From contig JAWRVZ010000050.1 in assembly GCA_037043235.1 (NCBI GenBank), forward strand, positions 62,001 through 126,000: 64,000 nucleotides of DNA, written 5' to 3'. The stretch is from Rhodeus uyekii (taxonomy: Eukaryota > Chordata > Actinopteri > Cypriniformes > Acheilognathidae). This document shows positions 32,991 to 44,039 of the stretch, piece after piece (position 1 is the first letter of the stretch; each line of letters starts with the position of its first letter). The notes under the pieces were generated by a model, which was not told the DNA's origin, ran no database searches, and saw only the letters and a program-made list of their open reading frames with translations. The position numbers were made by a program, and so were the translations under genes.

Positions 32991-35900
32991 GAAGAATTTA
33001 CATGTTGATTTTGCACCCCAGGACTTAGTGTTTGTTGACTTTTTTATTGCAAGCGCTGTGGTAGAGGGTAAAGCTGTGCATAATGCCTGTTTTGTAAAGT
33101 AGTATTTTGAAGTGCTTGTAATATGGCTTGGGGTTATAGTGCTGCATTCAATATACTGAGTGCACCCAAAAACTAAATAAATACATAAATAACCCAAACA
33201 AGTAAAAATGTAATTTCTTAAGCCAATAAAGCTGTTTGCAAGGCGGGCTTACAAGGCTATAAGGCTTTTAATGTTTCAATGAGCGTATTAATCAGCTTCC
33301 ATTTTACGCTGCGCTTTATTCATTTAAATTCTCCAGAGTGGAAACCTCTCAAAGAAACATAAAACGAAACAGAATAACTATGTTATAAAAACGGCCAAAG
33401 TACTGTATCCTCATCCAAACCCTGTCTAATAATTACATGAGCGACTGAGCCAGAGATATTAAAAGTAGCTGCGATATTGGAACCGTCAGGCCTTTTAAGC
33501 GTTGACGCTAATTAAGGGCCACTGGAAAAAGTGGGATGTTCGGTGGCACGACGGATGTTTTTTTTTTTATCCTCTCAGCAACGGTTCTTTCAGGCAATAC
33601 CACACATAAACACAAACTGTTAGTTTCGTCCCTCTGCAAATGAATTATTGAGAAATAAAAGGAACGAGTGGGAGAAAAAAGAACCCCCTTTCTGCCATTA
33701 ATCTTGAAAAAAGAGTGTCCCTACATGGCCATGTTTTATTAAAAGCTTTGAGGGCAGTTTTATTTGATTACCTCAGAATGCTTCGGTTCCCTGCACTGGA
33801 AACACATTTTTAGAGGGCTATTATTTTTACAGACCGACTGTGTTCGCGGGTAAAAGGGGGTTATGGAAGGGCATAGATGGATTCTTTTAGATGGAAAAAA
33901 GTGTAAATGCATTGTACATTTGTCCACATAAGGAACATCAGATGTTTGTCCTGGTCGGTGATGAATGCACGTTGTCGAAACGCGAGCGCTGCTACCGGGG
34001 TCTCGGCGTGCCCTGCGAACACCGAACATAATACGTGATGATGCTAAAAAATGAGTTGCGTAATTATCCTCCCAGAAGAATGTCATTACTCAATTGCAAC
34101 TTCTAAAACTTTTAGAGGAACCCAGATGTTGTGTTCGGGCGATGACATAAGGCTCTCATAACCCTCTTGACTTTTATAAGCGTGTGTGAGTGAAACAGAG
34201 CACTGCGAGCACGTCCGTAAGTTTCGATGCACGGTCTTCATATATCATGTGCATTGAGAACATAAAGCATGCTGCGCTGCTGTCAGGGACTCTGAGGCCC
34301 GGGGCTGTGAAACTTTTCCGTTTTTAAAGCTCTCATTAGCTTTGCTGATTCGTGCACATATTCTTTAAAAGCCAAATTCATTATTTCGCTCTGTAAATCC
34401 TCCTGGGAAGTCCGTATTTACGAACTGGGAAGTCGTGTTTACAACGTCAGGTCCATTCAAATCACTTTTGTCGGAGCAAGATGGCGGTCTAACTAACTAA
34501 AATTGTTTTGCTTTTTATGCTAATTAATTAATGAAGCCACTGTAAACTTTAGATTGTATTGTTATTAAAATGCTATTATAATTTGTGAAGGCAATTTTCT
34601 TTTTTTGTTGTAAATAAAAAGCATGACTATATTAAATACCTTAAGTATTGTGTTTCTCACTCACACGCCCTCAATTCATACTCAATCTTTACTTGGGGGT
34701 TAAAGAACATCCTGAGCTTCCCATGGTGCCATTCTTGTGCGTTCAACTCTTAAATATGATCTTTCAGAGACTGAACGCATCAATGGGATACTGCAGTGAT
34801 TATATTTAGGCCAATCTGGAAGTAATGCTGCGTAATAACCATATTGTCAAAATGACAGCAATTAGTGGTTTATTCCATTATTATTAATAGATTTTACACA
34901 GTGCTGGACTCTTGCATTGTCAGTACAATAAATTGTACTGGAAATTGTTGCACTTCTTGATGGAAATAACATCAAAACTTTTATTTCCATCATGTTTTGC
35001 ATCAATGTTTGTTCAAGATCTTGTATTGTCAATGCAAGAGTCCAGCACTGTGTAAAATCTCCTCCAGAACATCCCAAAAGACTTTCAATGAGTTTCATGT
35101 GTGAAAATGGTTCTTCAAGCTCCTTCCCAACCATTCTTTCACCATCTGATGAATCTTGAAATTGTCATCCTGCAATACGGCCATGATGTGTCTTCATACA
35201 TGGATATTGAAGAACTGACACACAGAGATTCCAGAAAATATATTTGATTTTGGTTCATTCACACTGCCAGCGATCGTCTGGAATCCTGAAAAGATCCAGT
35301 AAAGACATCAACTTTCTTCTTTGTTAATGTGCAATGTGAACTTTGTCTACATTCAAAAAATCTCATTCAAACAGTCGCACAATAACTACGGTACATGATT
35401 GTGATGACACACCCCGTACGCCCTTGAACCTGCCTTTTGTTCACGCAGAACATGTTCTGGAACTGATCCCAGGAGTGTTACTAGGTCCCCAAATCCGGGA
35501 TATTTTCTGGGATCAGTGCTCTGTGTGAAAGGGCCAAGAGTTGGAAGAACTGCTGCTAAACACATAACATGCTACACACATAATAATCACTGCAATATAT
35601 ATTTGTCCATAATAGCAATTACTAAGAACTGTTGCTTAAAAAGTTACATTCAAACACATTATCAGACTTCCTTTATCTTCTATTTATTATTTGAGGCCTA
35701 TTAACAATCTGGTGAGCAGTGCAAAGTTGTTTGCAGCGGCATTACGAGGAGCATTTTAGGTCCTGGTAGAGAAATTTAGTTTAACTTGCACTTACATTAT
35801 CAGAGAGGCTCTGTCAAGCCGCATTTCTCAGTAGAGTAAGCATGGGTGTGAAAGAGAGATGCAGGGAGTGTGTGTCTACGTGTGTCTGTAATCAAAATGT

Positions 35901-36650
35901 GAAATGCATTATGGGTGGAGGTGGACTGAGTGTGAGTGACGTTATCAGAGACTGAAAGTGCACCCTCTTCATCCAACGGGTTTAGAGGGTTTAATGTTTA
36001 ATCTCCCATTTTTAAATAAAAGATTATAGACCTGAGCCATGAACTTCAACTCCCATTGCTGCTTTTTGTCAAAGTCCTGCTCCACACCATTCTGATGCAG
36101 AAAAAAGGGAATGGAAATGGCACCGGGGGATTTGTGTGCCATCTGAGTCGCTGTACTTACATATAGAGAGTGAAGGGAGGTTCACGGATCCCCCAGGGTC
36201 AGATGGCTTGCACAAATCCTACCGCTTGTCCATTTGTACCCAGAGCCATTTTAAGACGAGTAGGAGAAGGGATAGAAATGACAAACACAAAGATGTGTGG
36301 GGTTTATTCATATGTCCGTGTCACTGCATTCAACCATTGAAGATGCCTCTGGATGTTTTCCCATTCTATGTGCCACTGAGTTCAGAGCGTACCGCTGAGT
36401 TTTATTAAATAGACCTTAAAATGGCCCTTTTATCTTTGCCTAACTAAACAGTATCTTCGATGAGCATGTCTTTTCTCACCCATATTCTATGTTTCAGTGG
36501 TTTAATGCATCCTTGAGCTGTTTTGCATTCAGTAAGGCATTAGTGTGTGGTCGAGCCCGAGAAAGAAGATAATCATTTTTCTCTTGAGACAAGGCCATGT
36601 GTGCCATTGGAGTATTATGAGCAAACATAATATGCCATTCCAGTAGGTTT
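32991..36650. other. Intergenic stretch, no gene seen
   Basis: No exon or clear transposon was recognised. 33240-33530 (with TTAATGTTTCAATGAGCGTA and TTGACGCTAATTAAGGGCC) looks non-repetitive and possibly conserved. An inverted repeat pair TTTTACACAGTGCTGGACTC (about 34892) and GAGTCCAGCACTGTGTAAAA (about 35038) flanks roughly 140 bp with ACAGTACAATAAATTG-type symmetry, likely a small palindromic repeat element. Confidence 0.4.
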
Positions 36651-36700
36651 TTATTTAACACACATCCACTGAAGGTCGTGATTGCTCTCACTCAAAAGTG

Positions 36701-36812
36701 GAACACACATTCTTCTCTTGACCCACTGTATTTCTTATTCCCAAGTAATATATATATATATATATTACTTGGGAATAAGAAATACAGTGGGTCAAGAGAA
36801 GAATGTGTGTTC
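36701..36812. repeat. Perfect 112-bp palindrome
   Basis: The 56 bases at 36701-36756 (GAACACACATTCTTCTCTTG ... ) are the exact reverse complement of 36757-36812 (... AGAAGAATGTGTGTTC), with TATATA at the centre. Right of it lies ATAAACCGAGGTTTTACTGT, a pogo/Tigger-like end. The palindrome itself could be two head-to-head copies of a transposon terminus. Confidence 0.9.
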
Positions 36813-36903
36813 ATAAACCGAGGTTTTACTGTATATATATATATATATATGTGTGTATATATATGTATATATGTATATATATATATATATATAAAACACA
36901 ACA

Positions 36904-37164
36904 AGACACAACACCGACTGTTGTATATACATATAAATATATACATGACCTTGATGTTGCACGCGCCATGCATTCTCTACTGTTTTAACTACAGGAAAGC
37001 TTATTTTAAAGTAGATTCCAAAACCTTAATAATATTTCATAACATTTCTATTCTTACTATTTTTTTCTTTTTGAGTATTAGAAGTTCTATCAAAAATATT
37101 AGAAAGTCATACATATAAAATCTAACACACAAACACACACACACACATAGATAGACAGACAGAC

Positions 37165-37225
<61 letters not shown>

Positions 37226-37336
37226 TTTTTCCTCAGCTTTATTGCCTTCACTTTCCTGTCAATAAGGTTAAAATCACTTTTATGTGTATATATGTATATA
37301 TTTATAAATATGTATATAACAGTCGGTGTTGTGTCT
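36904..37336. repeat. Inverted repeat flanking a SINE scrap and a GATA tract
   Basis: Left arm (36904-36946) AGACACAACACCGACTGTTG then TATATACATATAAATATATA is the near-exact reverse complement of the right arm (37292-37336). Between them lie a SINE tRNA-head scrap (about 36947-37002, reading CATGACCTTGATGTTGCACG) and a GATA array (37148-37225, about 17-19 units with a few GACA). Confidence 0.75.
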
Positions 37337-37398
37337 TCATTCAAAGCATCAACGACACGTGACGCATACGTAATATCCGTGCACGCAAACCCAGCGTC

Positions 37399-37412
37399 GT
37401 TTCCATGGAGAC
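37399..37412. promoter_or_regulatory. RFX X-box-like palindrome upstream of dnah2
   Basis: GTTTCCATGGAGAC matches the RFX-family X-box (GTTNCCATGGNAAC) at all but one position of the right half. RFX factors drive many ciliary genes, including axonemal dyneins. It lies in a CpG-dense patch (37345-37435) with a CACGTGAC E-box/CRE-like site upstream and a CRE-like ATGACGTC (37431-37438) downstream, about 110 bp before a strong splice donor. Confidence 0.55.
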
Positions 37413-37424
37413 GCGTCCACAGCG

Positions 37425-37520
37425 GCATCCGAATGACGTCTATAGTTTGAAAACTTTGACTTTACGCACTTTTAGTCATTTATATATTTGAAAGACGCTG
37501 TCGGAGACAATATTTCAGAG
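37425..37520 (+). other. dnah2: Proposed non-coding exon 1 of dnah2
   Basis: A strong splice donor CAGAG|GTAAGG lies at 37520/37521, just downstream of a CpG-rich patch with an X-box-like site. The dnah2 start codon lies 2 kb further on, in an exon whose 5' side looks like a splice acceptor, so a separate 5' UTR exon is expected. The 5' end given here is a guess. A transcript end (5' RACE or RNA-seq) would fix it. Confidence 0.4.
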
Positions 37521-38273
37521 GTAAGGGGGATATTTTGCTAGCTTATTTGAAACTAGACTAGTAGACTGAAACTAGCAGAGATTAGACGGTTATTTTCCAA
37601 ACAAACGCTTGCCATCTTCACCAAACGGCTTGTTTACCTGCGTACTTTGATATTTTGAATATGTTTCCCATGTTTGTCAACACGAGACAGTTTAACAGCT
37701 GATTTGATGTGAAATATTGAACAACGAATATCTCACAGGTGTTTTTCCAGGCTTTCAGCTATTTAAAACTGTATGATTGTGTCTCTCAGATTCCTGAAGT
37801 CTTGGATAATCATCCCACAAACTTTTCATCTGATGCAATGTCTCACAGACCCATTTTAACTGATTAAACTCACCTGCTGCTTTCCAGATTTCATCTGATC
37901 TGACGGGATCTGCGGTTTTAAATGCTTCCCATTACTCACAGACTCCCTGTCTTACCTTTCCCTTTCCATCCTTTTTGTATTGCCTCCAAAACTGTCTGCT
38001 TTATTACATACAGCACTCAACAAAACTGACAAGTTTGGGGCTGAATCAAAGCTTCAATGAAGAAGGAGGGTCTGCCGGTGTTGACAACTAAATGTGGAAA
38101 TGGAGGGAGAGACATCAGCTTGGAAAAGATAAATAGTTTATGAGCTAGATATTTTTTGCTCTCGCTTCCTGACTGAGGCGGATTTATCCGTATCGTCTGT
38201 CTAAGAAGAGACCGTGAGAGAAGCCAATGCTGTGGTGCTCAAGACTCATGGCACGTCTGTGCTACATTTACAC

Positions 38274-38418
38274 TCACATTTCTGTATTTGGCAGACGCTT
38301 TTATCCAAAGTGCCTTCCATTGCATTGAAGAAACACATTGACATTCTAATCAGTTCTTGCTTTGCCTGGGAATCGAACCCATGACCTTGGCGTTGCAAGC
38401 GCCACACTCTACTGTTTG
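38274..38418 (-). mobile_element. tRNA-derived SINE (head truncated)
   Basis: TTTGGCAGACGCTTTTATCC, TAATCAGTTCTTGCTTTGCC and GGGAATCGAACCCATGACC are present. The head breaks off at TCTACTGTTT where a pogo/Tigger-like element begins. Confidence 0.75.
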
Positions 38419-38865
38419 AAAAAAAGCGTCGAGATAACCGATTATAGAGATAACCAACAGCCAATATGGCGATTTATTTGATGAAGCGATTTCGTTAGCG
38501 ACCAATGAGTATAAGGCTTAGATAAACACACACACACACACACCTGCTTTTGTTCTGACGCGCACTCTTCTAAACGCGTAAGAATGATATGTGCTTTCAC
38601 TTCAGAGTGCTGCGCGGTGCTGTGAGAGAAGCGTCACTGACAGAACGACGTGCAACGCAAACTCAGTGCATGCGCAGTGAACTAGGTACGCTCATGTGAA
38701 GTGGCGAATTTTTCCCTCTTTTGTGCTCGAGATATTAGGATTCGGCGACATTACCGAAAAGAAAATGCTAAGACAAATATGGAGCTTGGCGGTTCTACTT
38801 CAAAAACGTCTACATAATATTATTGGCGAGTTAACCATGAGTCGAGATAAGTGAACTCCACTGTA
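38419..38865. mobile_element. Pogo/Tigger-like element A, copy 2 (reversed)
   Basis: It begins AAAAAGCGTCGAGATAACCG and ends CGAGATAAGTGAACTCCACTG followed by TA. This is the reverse complement of the ends of copy 1 (15491-16719). The outermost left terminal repeat is missing, so the copy is truncated at the SINE junction. Confidence 0.7.
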
Positions 38866-38964
38866 CTTAATAATAATTAAACCATCACATCTGGAGTTCA
38901 CTTAACAGCCACCGGTGTCACTAATAACAAGAGTTTCTGAATGTTACATAAAGCCGCTTTTTAT

Positions 38965-39095
38965 TACATTTATATTTCTGCATTTGGCAGACGCTTTCAT
39001 CCAAAGCGACTTACATTGTATTCAAGAAACACATTGATATTATAATCAGTTCTTGCTTTCTCTGGGAAACAAACCCCTGACCATGACGTTTTGTA
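38965..39095 (-). mobile_element. tRNA-derived SINE (partial)
   Basis: TTTGGCAGACGCTTTCATCC and CAGTTCTTGCTTTCTCTGGG are clear. The tRNA head is truncated after CCCTGACCATGACG. Confidence 0.7.
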
Positions 39096-39277
39096 GTTCA
39101 GATCTCATACGCTCAATTTCACGTGAGTGTAACCGCGATAATAATCTAAAATCTCTACCAGTTGGCACTTTTGTACCTGTTTATGATTCACTTTAGTAAA
39201 ACTTTAATACATTAGCTCATCCATATTCAAATTTTATGAGCGTTTATGATTGCTTTTCATCGTCTGTAGAGGTGAAG

Positions 39278-39294
39278 ACTACAACTCCCATGAT
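39278..39294 (+). promoter_or_regulatory. ZNF143/Staf-like motif
   Basis: ACTACAACTCCCATGAT resembles the extended ZNF143 (SBS) site, ACTACAA followed by TCCCA. It lies 242 bp upstream of the dnah2 start codon in a short GC-richer patch and could mark an alternative promoter. Confidence 0.35.
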
Positions 39295-39485
39295 TTCGCC
39301 CTCGTTCACAGCGTCATCAAGCCTTTGATGGTTTGAATAAGCGACATCCAGTGGCGAAATGTACATATTGTGGCTTTTTAAGTTAAGGACTTGATCAGAT
39401 TGTGATGCTTATTTTAGAAAACACCACGAAAAATAGAGTATATACTTATTTTATGACTATATCTTTACCTTACTTTTACTGAAAG

Positions 39486-39598
39486 GAAATCGAGCCCGCG
39501 GAGGTATCAGTCTCTCAGGATGGCTGACCCAGAGCCTGTCCGTTCCTCTTCCTCTCCGGTCCCCAGTGACGACCCTCAAGAAGTGCCAGAGGATGCAG
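39486..39598 (+). CDS. dnah2: dnah2, first coding exon (ATG at 39520)
   Basis: DNAH2 is a roughly 4,400-residue axonemal dynein heavy chain of the inner arms (one heavy chain of the two-headed I1/f dynein). It is the motor that helps bend motile cilia and sperm flagella. The start ATG at 39520 opens MADPEPVRSSSSPVPSDDPQ and then EVPEDA. This is a low-complexity acidic N-terminus like that of other DNAH2 proteins. The exon ends with one base of the next codon at a donor CAG|GTATGA. An acceptor-like ACTTTTACTGAAAG ends at 39485, leaving a 34-base untranslated stretch. This exon alone would not identify the gene; the in-phase exons downstream do. Confidence 0.65.
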
Positions 39599-40233
39599 GT
39601 ATGAAAAAGAAACAAGCAGCTCTCTGATCTGTCTGTTATTTACAGCATGCTGAAGAACGCATTGAGTTTAACTTCATTATGTATTTAAAATGGTGCCAGA
39701 AATGTCAGAATAACAGTATAGTAATGCAGAAAACTGACAGAATCTTCTTTACTGCCACTCAACGCTAGCTCTAATGCACTCATCCTCATTTTAGTTATTT
39801 TATGAATTAGACACTGTTGTGAGCACTCACACAATCGGCAGTTAAATGCAACCCAATTTTCACAAACACACCAACACAAAATATTTCAACTTTTGTTTTT
39901 TTTGTAAAGCCATAAAGTAGTGCAAAGAGGTTTCAGTAGGAAAGGAGCTACAAATGGATTAGTTTTTCCACAGCCTATTTCTATGACCTTATTGTGCTTA
40001 TTTTCACATTTCTTATTGTACACACATTAGAGCTGCAATGATTATCCGTTAAAAGGTCTCAAACATGCACGTGATTCCTAAGTGACAGCAATTCGGCTAT
40101 TTCTATTAAACCTTTGACAAGTACAATCACAGTGAACATTAAAATCTGAGTTGGTGCAGAGAGAGCAGTTGTCTTGTATATGTAGGAAACAGCTTCTCAA
40201 CCACACAGTACCATTATGTCTGTGTTACAATAA

Positions 40234-40775
40234 TACCGCATTTCCCCGCATATAACCCGCAGACGCAGATAATCCGCACCCTCATATAGCCTGCGGGTTC
40301 TGTGTAAAAATGTTGGTATAACCCGCACCTTTATATAACCCGCACCCATAGATTGATGAACTTTTTTGTGTACCTTCACATTTCGAATTTCGAATGTTCC
40401 CCGCATGACGTCAATTATCATAACTGTTCAGGCTCGGTACACAGTGCTTGTGCGCGAAAATCACACAATAAGAAAACAAACGCAAGTCAGAATCAGAACA
40501 AATAGAAAAAGCAGTCTCTCCCGCTGTGCAGCAGCTCGTCCCTTAAGAAGCGATTCTACAGGTGTTGATCATCGAATGAGATGAGAAGAGCCCGCCCTCA
40601 TGCAGCACAGCCAATCACGTCTTCTTGCATGATTGACAGGTCAGACAGCCTATCAGCACCAGCTGTCAGAGTGACAGTACAAGCGCCAGAGACAACAACC
40701 CTCGCAACAAACCTTTTCAAGAGATTTTTGAAAAATCTGGTATAACCCGCGGGTTATATGCGGGAAAATTTGGTA
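40234..40775 (+). mobile_element. Pogo/Tigger-like element B, copy 2
   Basis: TACCGCATTTCCCCGCATAT and ATATGCGGGAAAATTTGGTA form the terminal inverted repeats. An interior frame (40366-40584, plus strand) is the counterpart of the one in copy 1. The two copies share GATTGACAGGTCAGACAG and the C-terminal peptide SRCAAARPLRSDSTGVDH. It lies in dnah2 intron 1 of the coding part. Confidence 0.75.
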
Positions 40776-40857
40776 ATCACAGAAGATAGTCCATATATAA
40801 CACTGATGTCTACAGTTGTGATCAAATAGAGTAAATTACCTTTTGAAATTAAATTCA

Positions 40858-41395
40858 AGTCAAGTCGAGCTTTATTGTCATTCCGCTGCTACATATAGGG
40901 ATAAACATACAACAGTAGAAGTAAAACCATGTGTAAACCCATTTTTCCTGGTTTCAGGAGGTTGGGGATTTGGATGGGTTGGTTTCAGAGGTGGATGAGG
41001 TTATTAGAGTTGAGGGCTCTCACAGCCCTGGGGGAAAAAGAGTAGACCCTGATGCTCCGCTACCATGTTCCTGATGGCAGGGGATGGGTGGGGTCTTTCA
41101 CAATACCGGTGGCTTTGCTGCAGCATTGTGTAAGGAAAATGTCCTGGAGGGAGGAGAGAGGGGCACACATGATCTTTGCAGCTGTGTTTACTGTCCGCTG
41201 TAGGGTTTTGCGGTTCCCATATCAGACAGTGCTGCAGCTGCTCAGCACACCCTCAATGGTGGCAATGTGGTGAGGATGAGTGGAGGGAGACTTGCTCTTT
41301 TTAGCCGATGGAGAAAGTGGAGAGTGTTCTTGGAGAGTGATGTGGTGTTGTTGGTCCAGGTGAGACCATTCAGCCTGCTGAGCTTCATTGTAATC
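40858..41395 (-). pseudogene. LINE reverse-transcriptase C-terminal remnant
   Basis: On the minus strand one frame reads EGVLSSCSTVWYGNRKTLQR, TVNTAAKIMCAPLSSLQDIF and IVKDPTHPLPSG. It then ends near FSPRAVRALNSNN. These match the conserved end of a fish LINE ORF2: 'E-S-[IV]-L-x3-[IC]-x-VWYG', 'LQRVV-x-TA-x-[KR]-I', 'SLQDI[YF]', 'DPTHP', and 'FFPRAVRLLN'. The segment starts on the + strand with TCAAGTCGAGCTTTATTGTC, the reversed LINE tail. A frameshift and gaps make it dead. Confidence 0.75.
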
Positions 41396-41664
41396 GACGC
41401 TTCAATTAAAGATTGTATCAATTATATCGTTACACCAGTAGGTGGCGACAAGGAAATGTTAAAAAATGTGTTGTCGTTAGATATGTTTGACTTGCCGATG
41501 GTGTATGACATCAAAGCACTGCAAGAACAAAACAAAAGCAGTACTTTGATTTCATATGGTGCTTTCAAGTCAGATTGTATGTATGAGTTGAACGTTCATG
41601 ATTGCACAATGTCGGAAATACGAGAGTTAAGTTCAGGATTTTTTTTAAGCCCTGGTCTTTACAA

Positions 41665-42917
41665 CAGGCCTTGAAATTCGTTGCGAAAAGGGCACTGCCA
41701 AGTTGCCTTAGAAATTATAGAAATTTAAAGGGCACCAAGGCATTTTTTGTTGTCTAATAAGGGCACAAAGGCAATATTGAAAACGTCACAAGATCATTAA
41801 GGCAATTTACGTTTGATGTACATTAGCATAATGTTTGCTACTTTTTATGTTGTCCGTTTCATACTCTTAAATGAATTTTCTGTGATATTGATGTTACACC
41901 CTATAGAATGCCAAACATAATTATCTATGATGATTTAACACTTTTCTTGTGATTGGTACAGAGTTGAATAGTTAACATACTACGAGTAATAGCTCTTTTT
42001 AAAGGAAGATTTATTGTTAAAAGTAACTTTTCTGAACATAACTTCATATCATAACTGAACATAACTTTCAGCAGTAACAATACAACATAACACTGTATAC
42101 AAGAAACACATTGACACAGCACAGCACGACAAAACGGGTTATCGATAGATATAAAGTGTGGTATCACAAAGCACCTAGGTCACGCGGACCTAGTGTGATA
42201 TAGCTGACACGTGCTTGACCTGGGTATATGGTACTTTAGTTTTCGGCAAAAATGATGCGGATAAAAATCTCTTTGCGGATTATGTATAAACATTTCGCAC
42301 ACTGATATATACTCTGCATACTGCCATCTAGACAAATACGAGTTTGGGTTACGAGTTTACGAGTGCGGACTATACGAGATTTTACAAACCCCGCAGGGGG
42401 GGTGCGGGATATATAAGGGTGCGGACTATATCACCAATTTATTAAACGTAATTATATTTAAATATATTTAAAAAAAATGCGGCATTTTCTTTCTGTTTTT
42501 GTTTCTTGCACGGGTTTCTTGCCTCTGTACTGTCAGTCTTACAGCTGGTGCTGATAGGCTGTCTGACCTGTCAATCATGCAAGAAGACGTGATTGGCTGT
42601 CTATCAATCTGATAGCTGGTGCTGATAGGCTGTTTGACCTGTCCATCATGCAAGAAGACGTGATTGGCTGTGCTGCCATGATAGCGTGCTCTTCTCATCC
42701 GATCAGCTTTCAGGGGGAGAGACTGTTCTTTCTTTTTCTTCTGATTTTGACTTGTGTTTGTTTGTACACAATCCCTTTCACTTGTAAGGGATAGGGGCAA
42801 AAGGCATTTCTGAAAAAGGGCACGGCAATATTGCCGTCGAGTTCATAAAAATGATAGGGGCAGTTCGGCAAACATGAAAGGCGCGACGGCATTAGCCGTC
42901 GTGAATTTCAAGGCCTG
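41665..42917. mobile_element. DNA transposon with 6-bp duplication, host of element B fragment
   Basis: The left end CAGGCCTTGAAATTCGTTGC and right end GTCGTGAATTTCAAGGCCTG are inverted repeats. They are flanked by the direct repeat TTACAA (41659-41664 and 42918-42923). Internal sub-terminal repeats share AAGGGCAC and GGCAATATTG. From about 42360 to 42780 it contains pieces of element B, with a locally duplicated block of about 71 bp (AGCTGGTGCTGATAGGCTGT at 42543 and 42614). No transposase frame was recognised. Confidence 0.6.
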
Positions 42918-43754
42918 TTACAAGTTGGGATTGTCAATGAAAAACACAATTTAGCAGTGATATTTTTCTGGTTTTTCTATTTACAGCTAAATAAGCTAAT
43001 TGCCTGCACAAAATATGTTGCTATTATAATATGTAACGTTAAATGTTTGCAGTGGCTTCATAAATTACTTAAAAACATAAAAAAAACAAAGCACACCTTA
43101 TGCACATTTCTTTGTTCTTTTTCGAGAATTCGAGTTGTATTTTTATTGTAATTAAGTAAAAGAAAGTGCACTGCCATCTTACTCCGAGGAAAGTGACTTG
43201 AAAGCACTTGCCATCATAAACACGACTTCTCCTCTCATAAATACAAGCTTTCCAATACACCGATCGCTCTGTGCAGTGCTGCTTCTAGTCGAACACACCT
43301 ATTGAATCATTTAAGAGATTTGTTCAAAAGTCTTTGAGTGAGTCATTGAATTTTCAAATGAGTTTTTAAACAGAATGCAACAATTTATATTTATGAGACA
43401 CTGAAACTCTAGTAAATAAAATATTTAGTTTTTTTGTTATTCAGAATTGTGGGAGGAATTTTGTTTTAAACAAAATAAATCGTGATTCTCAGTTTAACCA
43501 GATTCGTGCAGCTCTAATTCACGTTTTGGCATTTTGTGCTTGATGCGTTTTTACTTATTATTCACTTTTTTTTGGTTGGTTGCGTTTCTGGGCACCAAAA
43601 CAAAGTTCTTGCAGAAGAACCATTATTTCATGATTCTGCTCTTTCCACAAAACTGTAAAGGTCATCTAGACCTGAACTGTGGTGCGAAATGTTTTCTAAT
43701 CTGAAATGAGAGATTTTTCGCATGATGTGTTTGTGTATGGGTTTTGTTTTCTAG

Positions 43755-43825
43755 TCGAGCCAGAGAAGCCCGTCTCAGATGTGGATGCTTCAGCAGAAGA
43801 AGTAGATTCCTACACGAAACGGCTG
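43755..43825 (+). CDS. dnah2: dnah2, coding exon 2
   Basis: After acceptor TTTTGTTTTCTAG two bases complete a valine codon. The exon reads EPEKPVSDVDASAEEVDSYT and KRL, ending at the donor CTG|GTAATT in phase 0. It continues the acidic N-terminal linker, about residues 27-50. The proposed reading is supported by phase agreement with the exons on both sides. The sequence is poorly conserved between species here. Confidence 0.65.
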
Positions 43826-44039
43826 GTAATTCACTCATACATGCTAAATTACAAGCCTTTAGGCACAGACACTGATAAATCACCTCACAATGATTGGGAT
43901 TCTTATCTGATTATAATCTGCAATTTATAATTTTTTCCCTCTTGCCTGTGGTACCGGTTTACTAATCAGTGCTTTCATATCTGCGTTATTGAGTTCTTCT
44001 AATGATGCGAGTGAATATTTCATCCGCCCCGCACATGCT

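Noticed and set aside
36678..37428. Tyr/Ile-rich frames on both strands
   Set aside because: They come from AT, GATA and palindromic repeats and mirror each other because of the inverted repeats.
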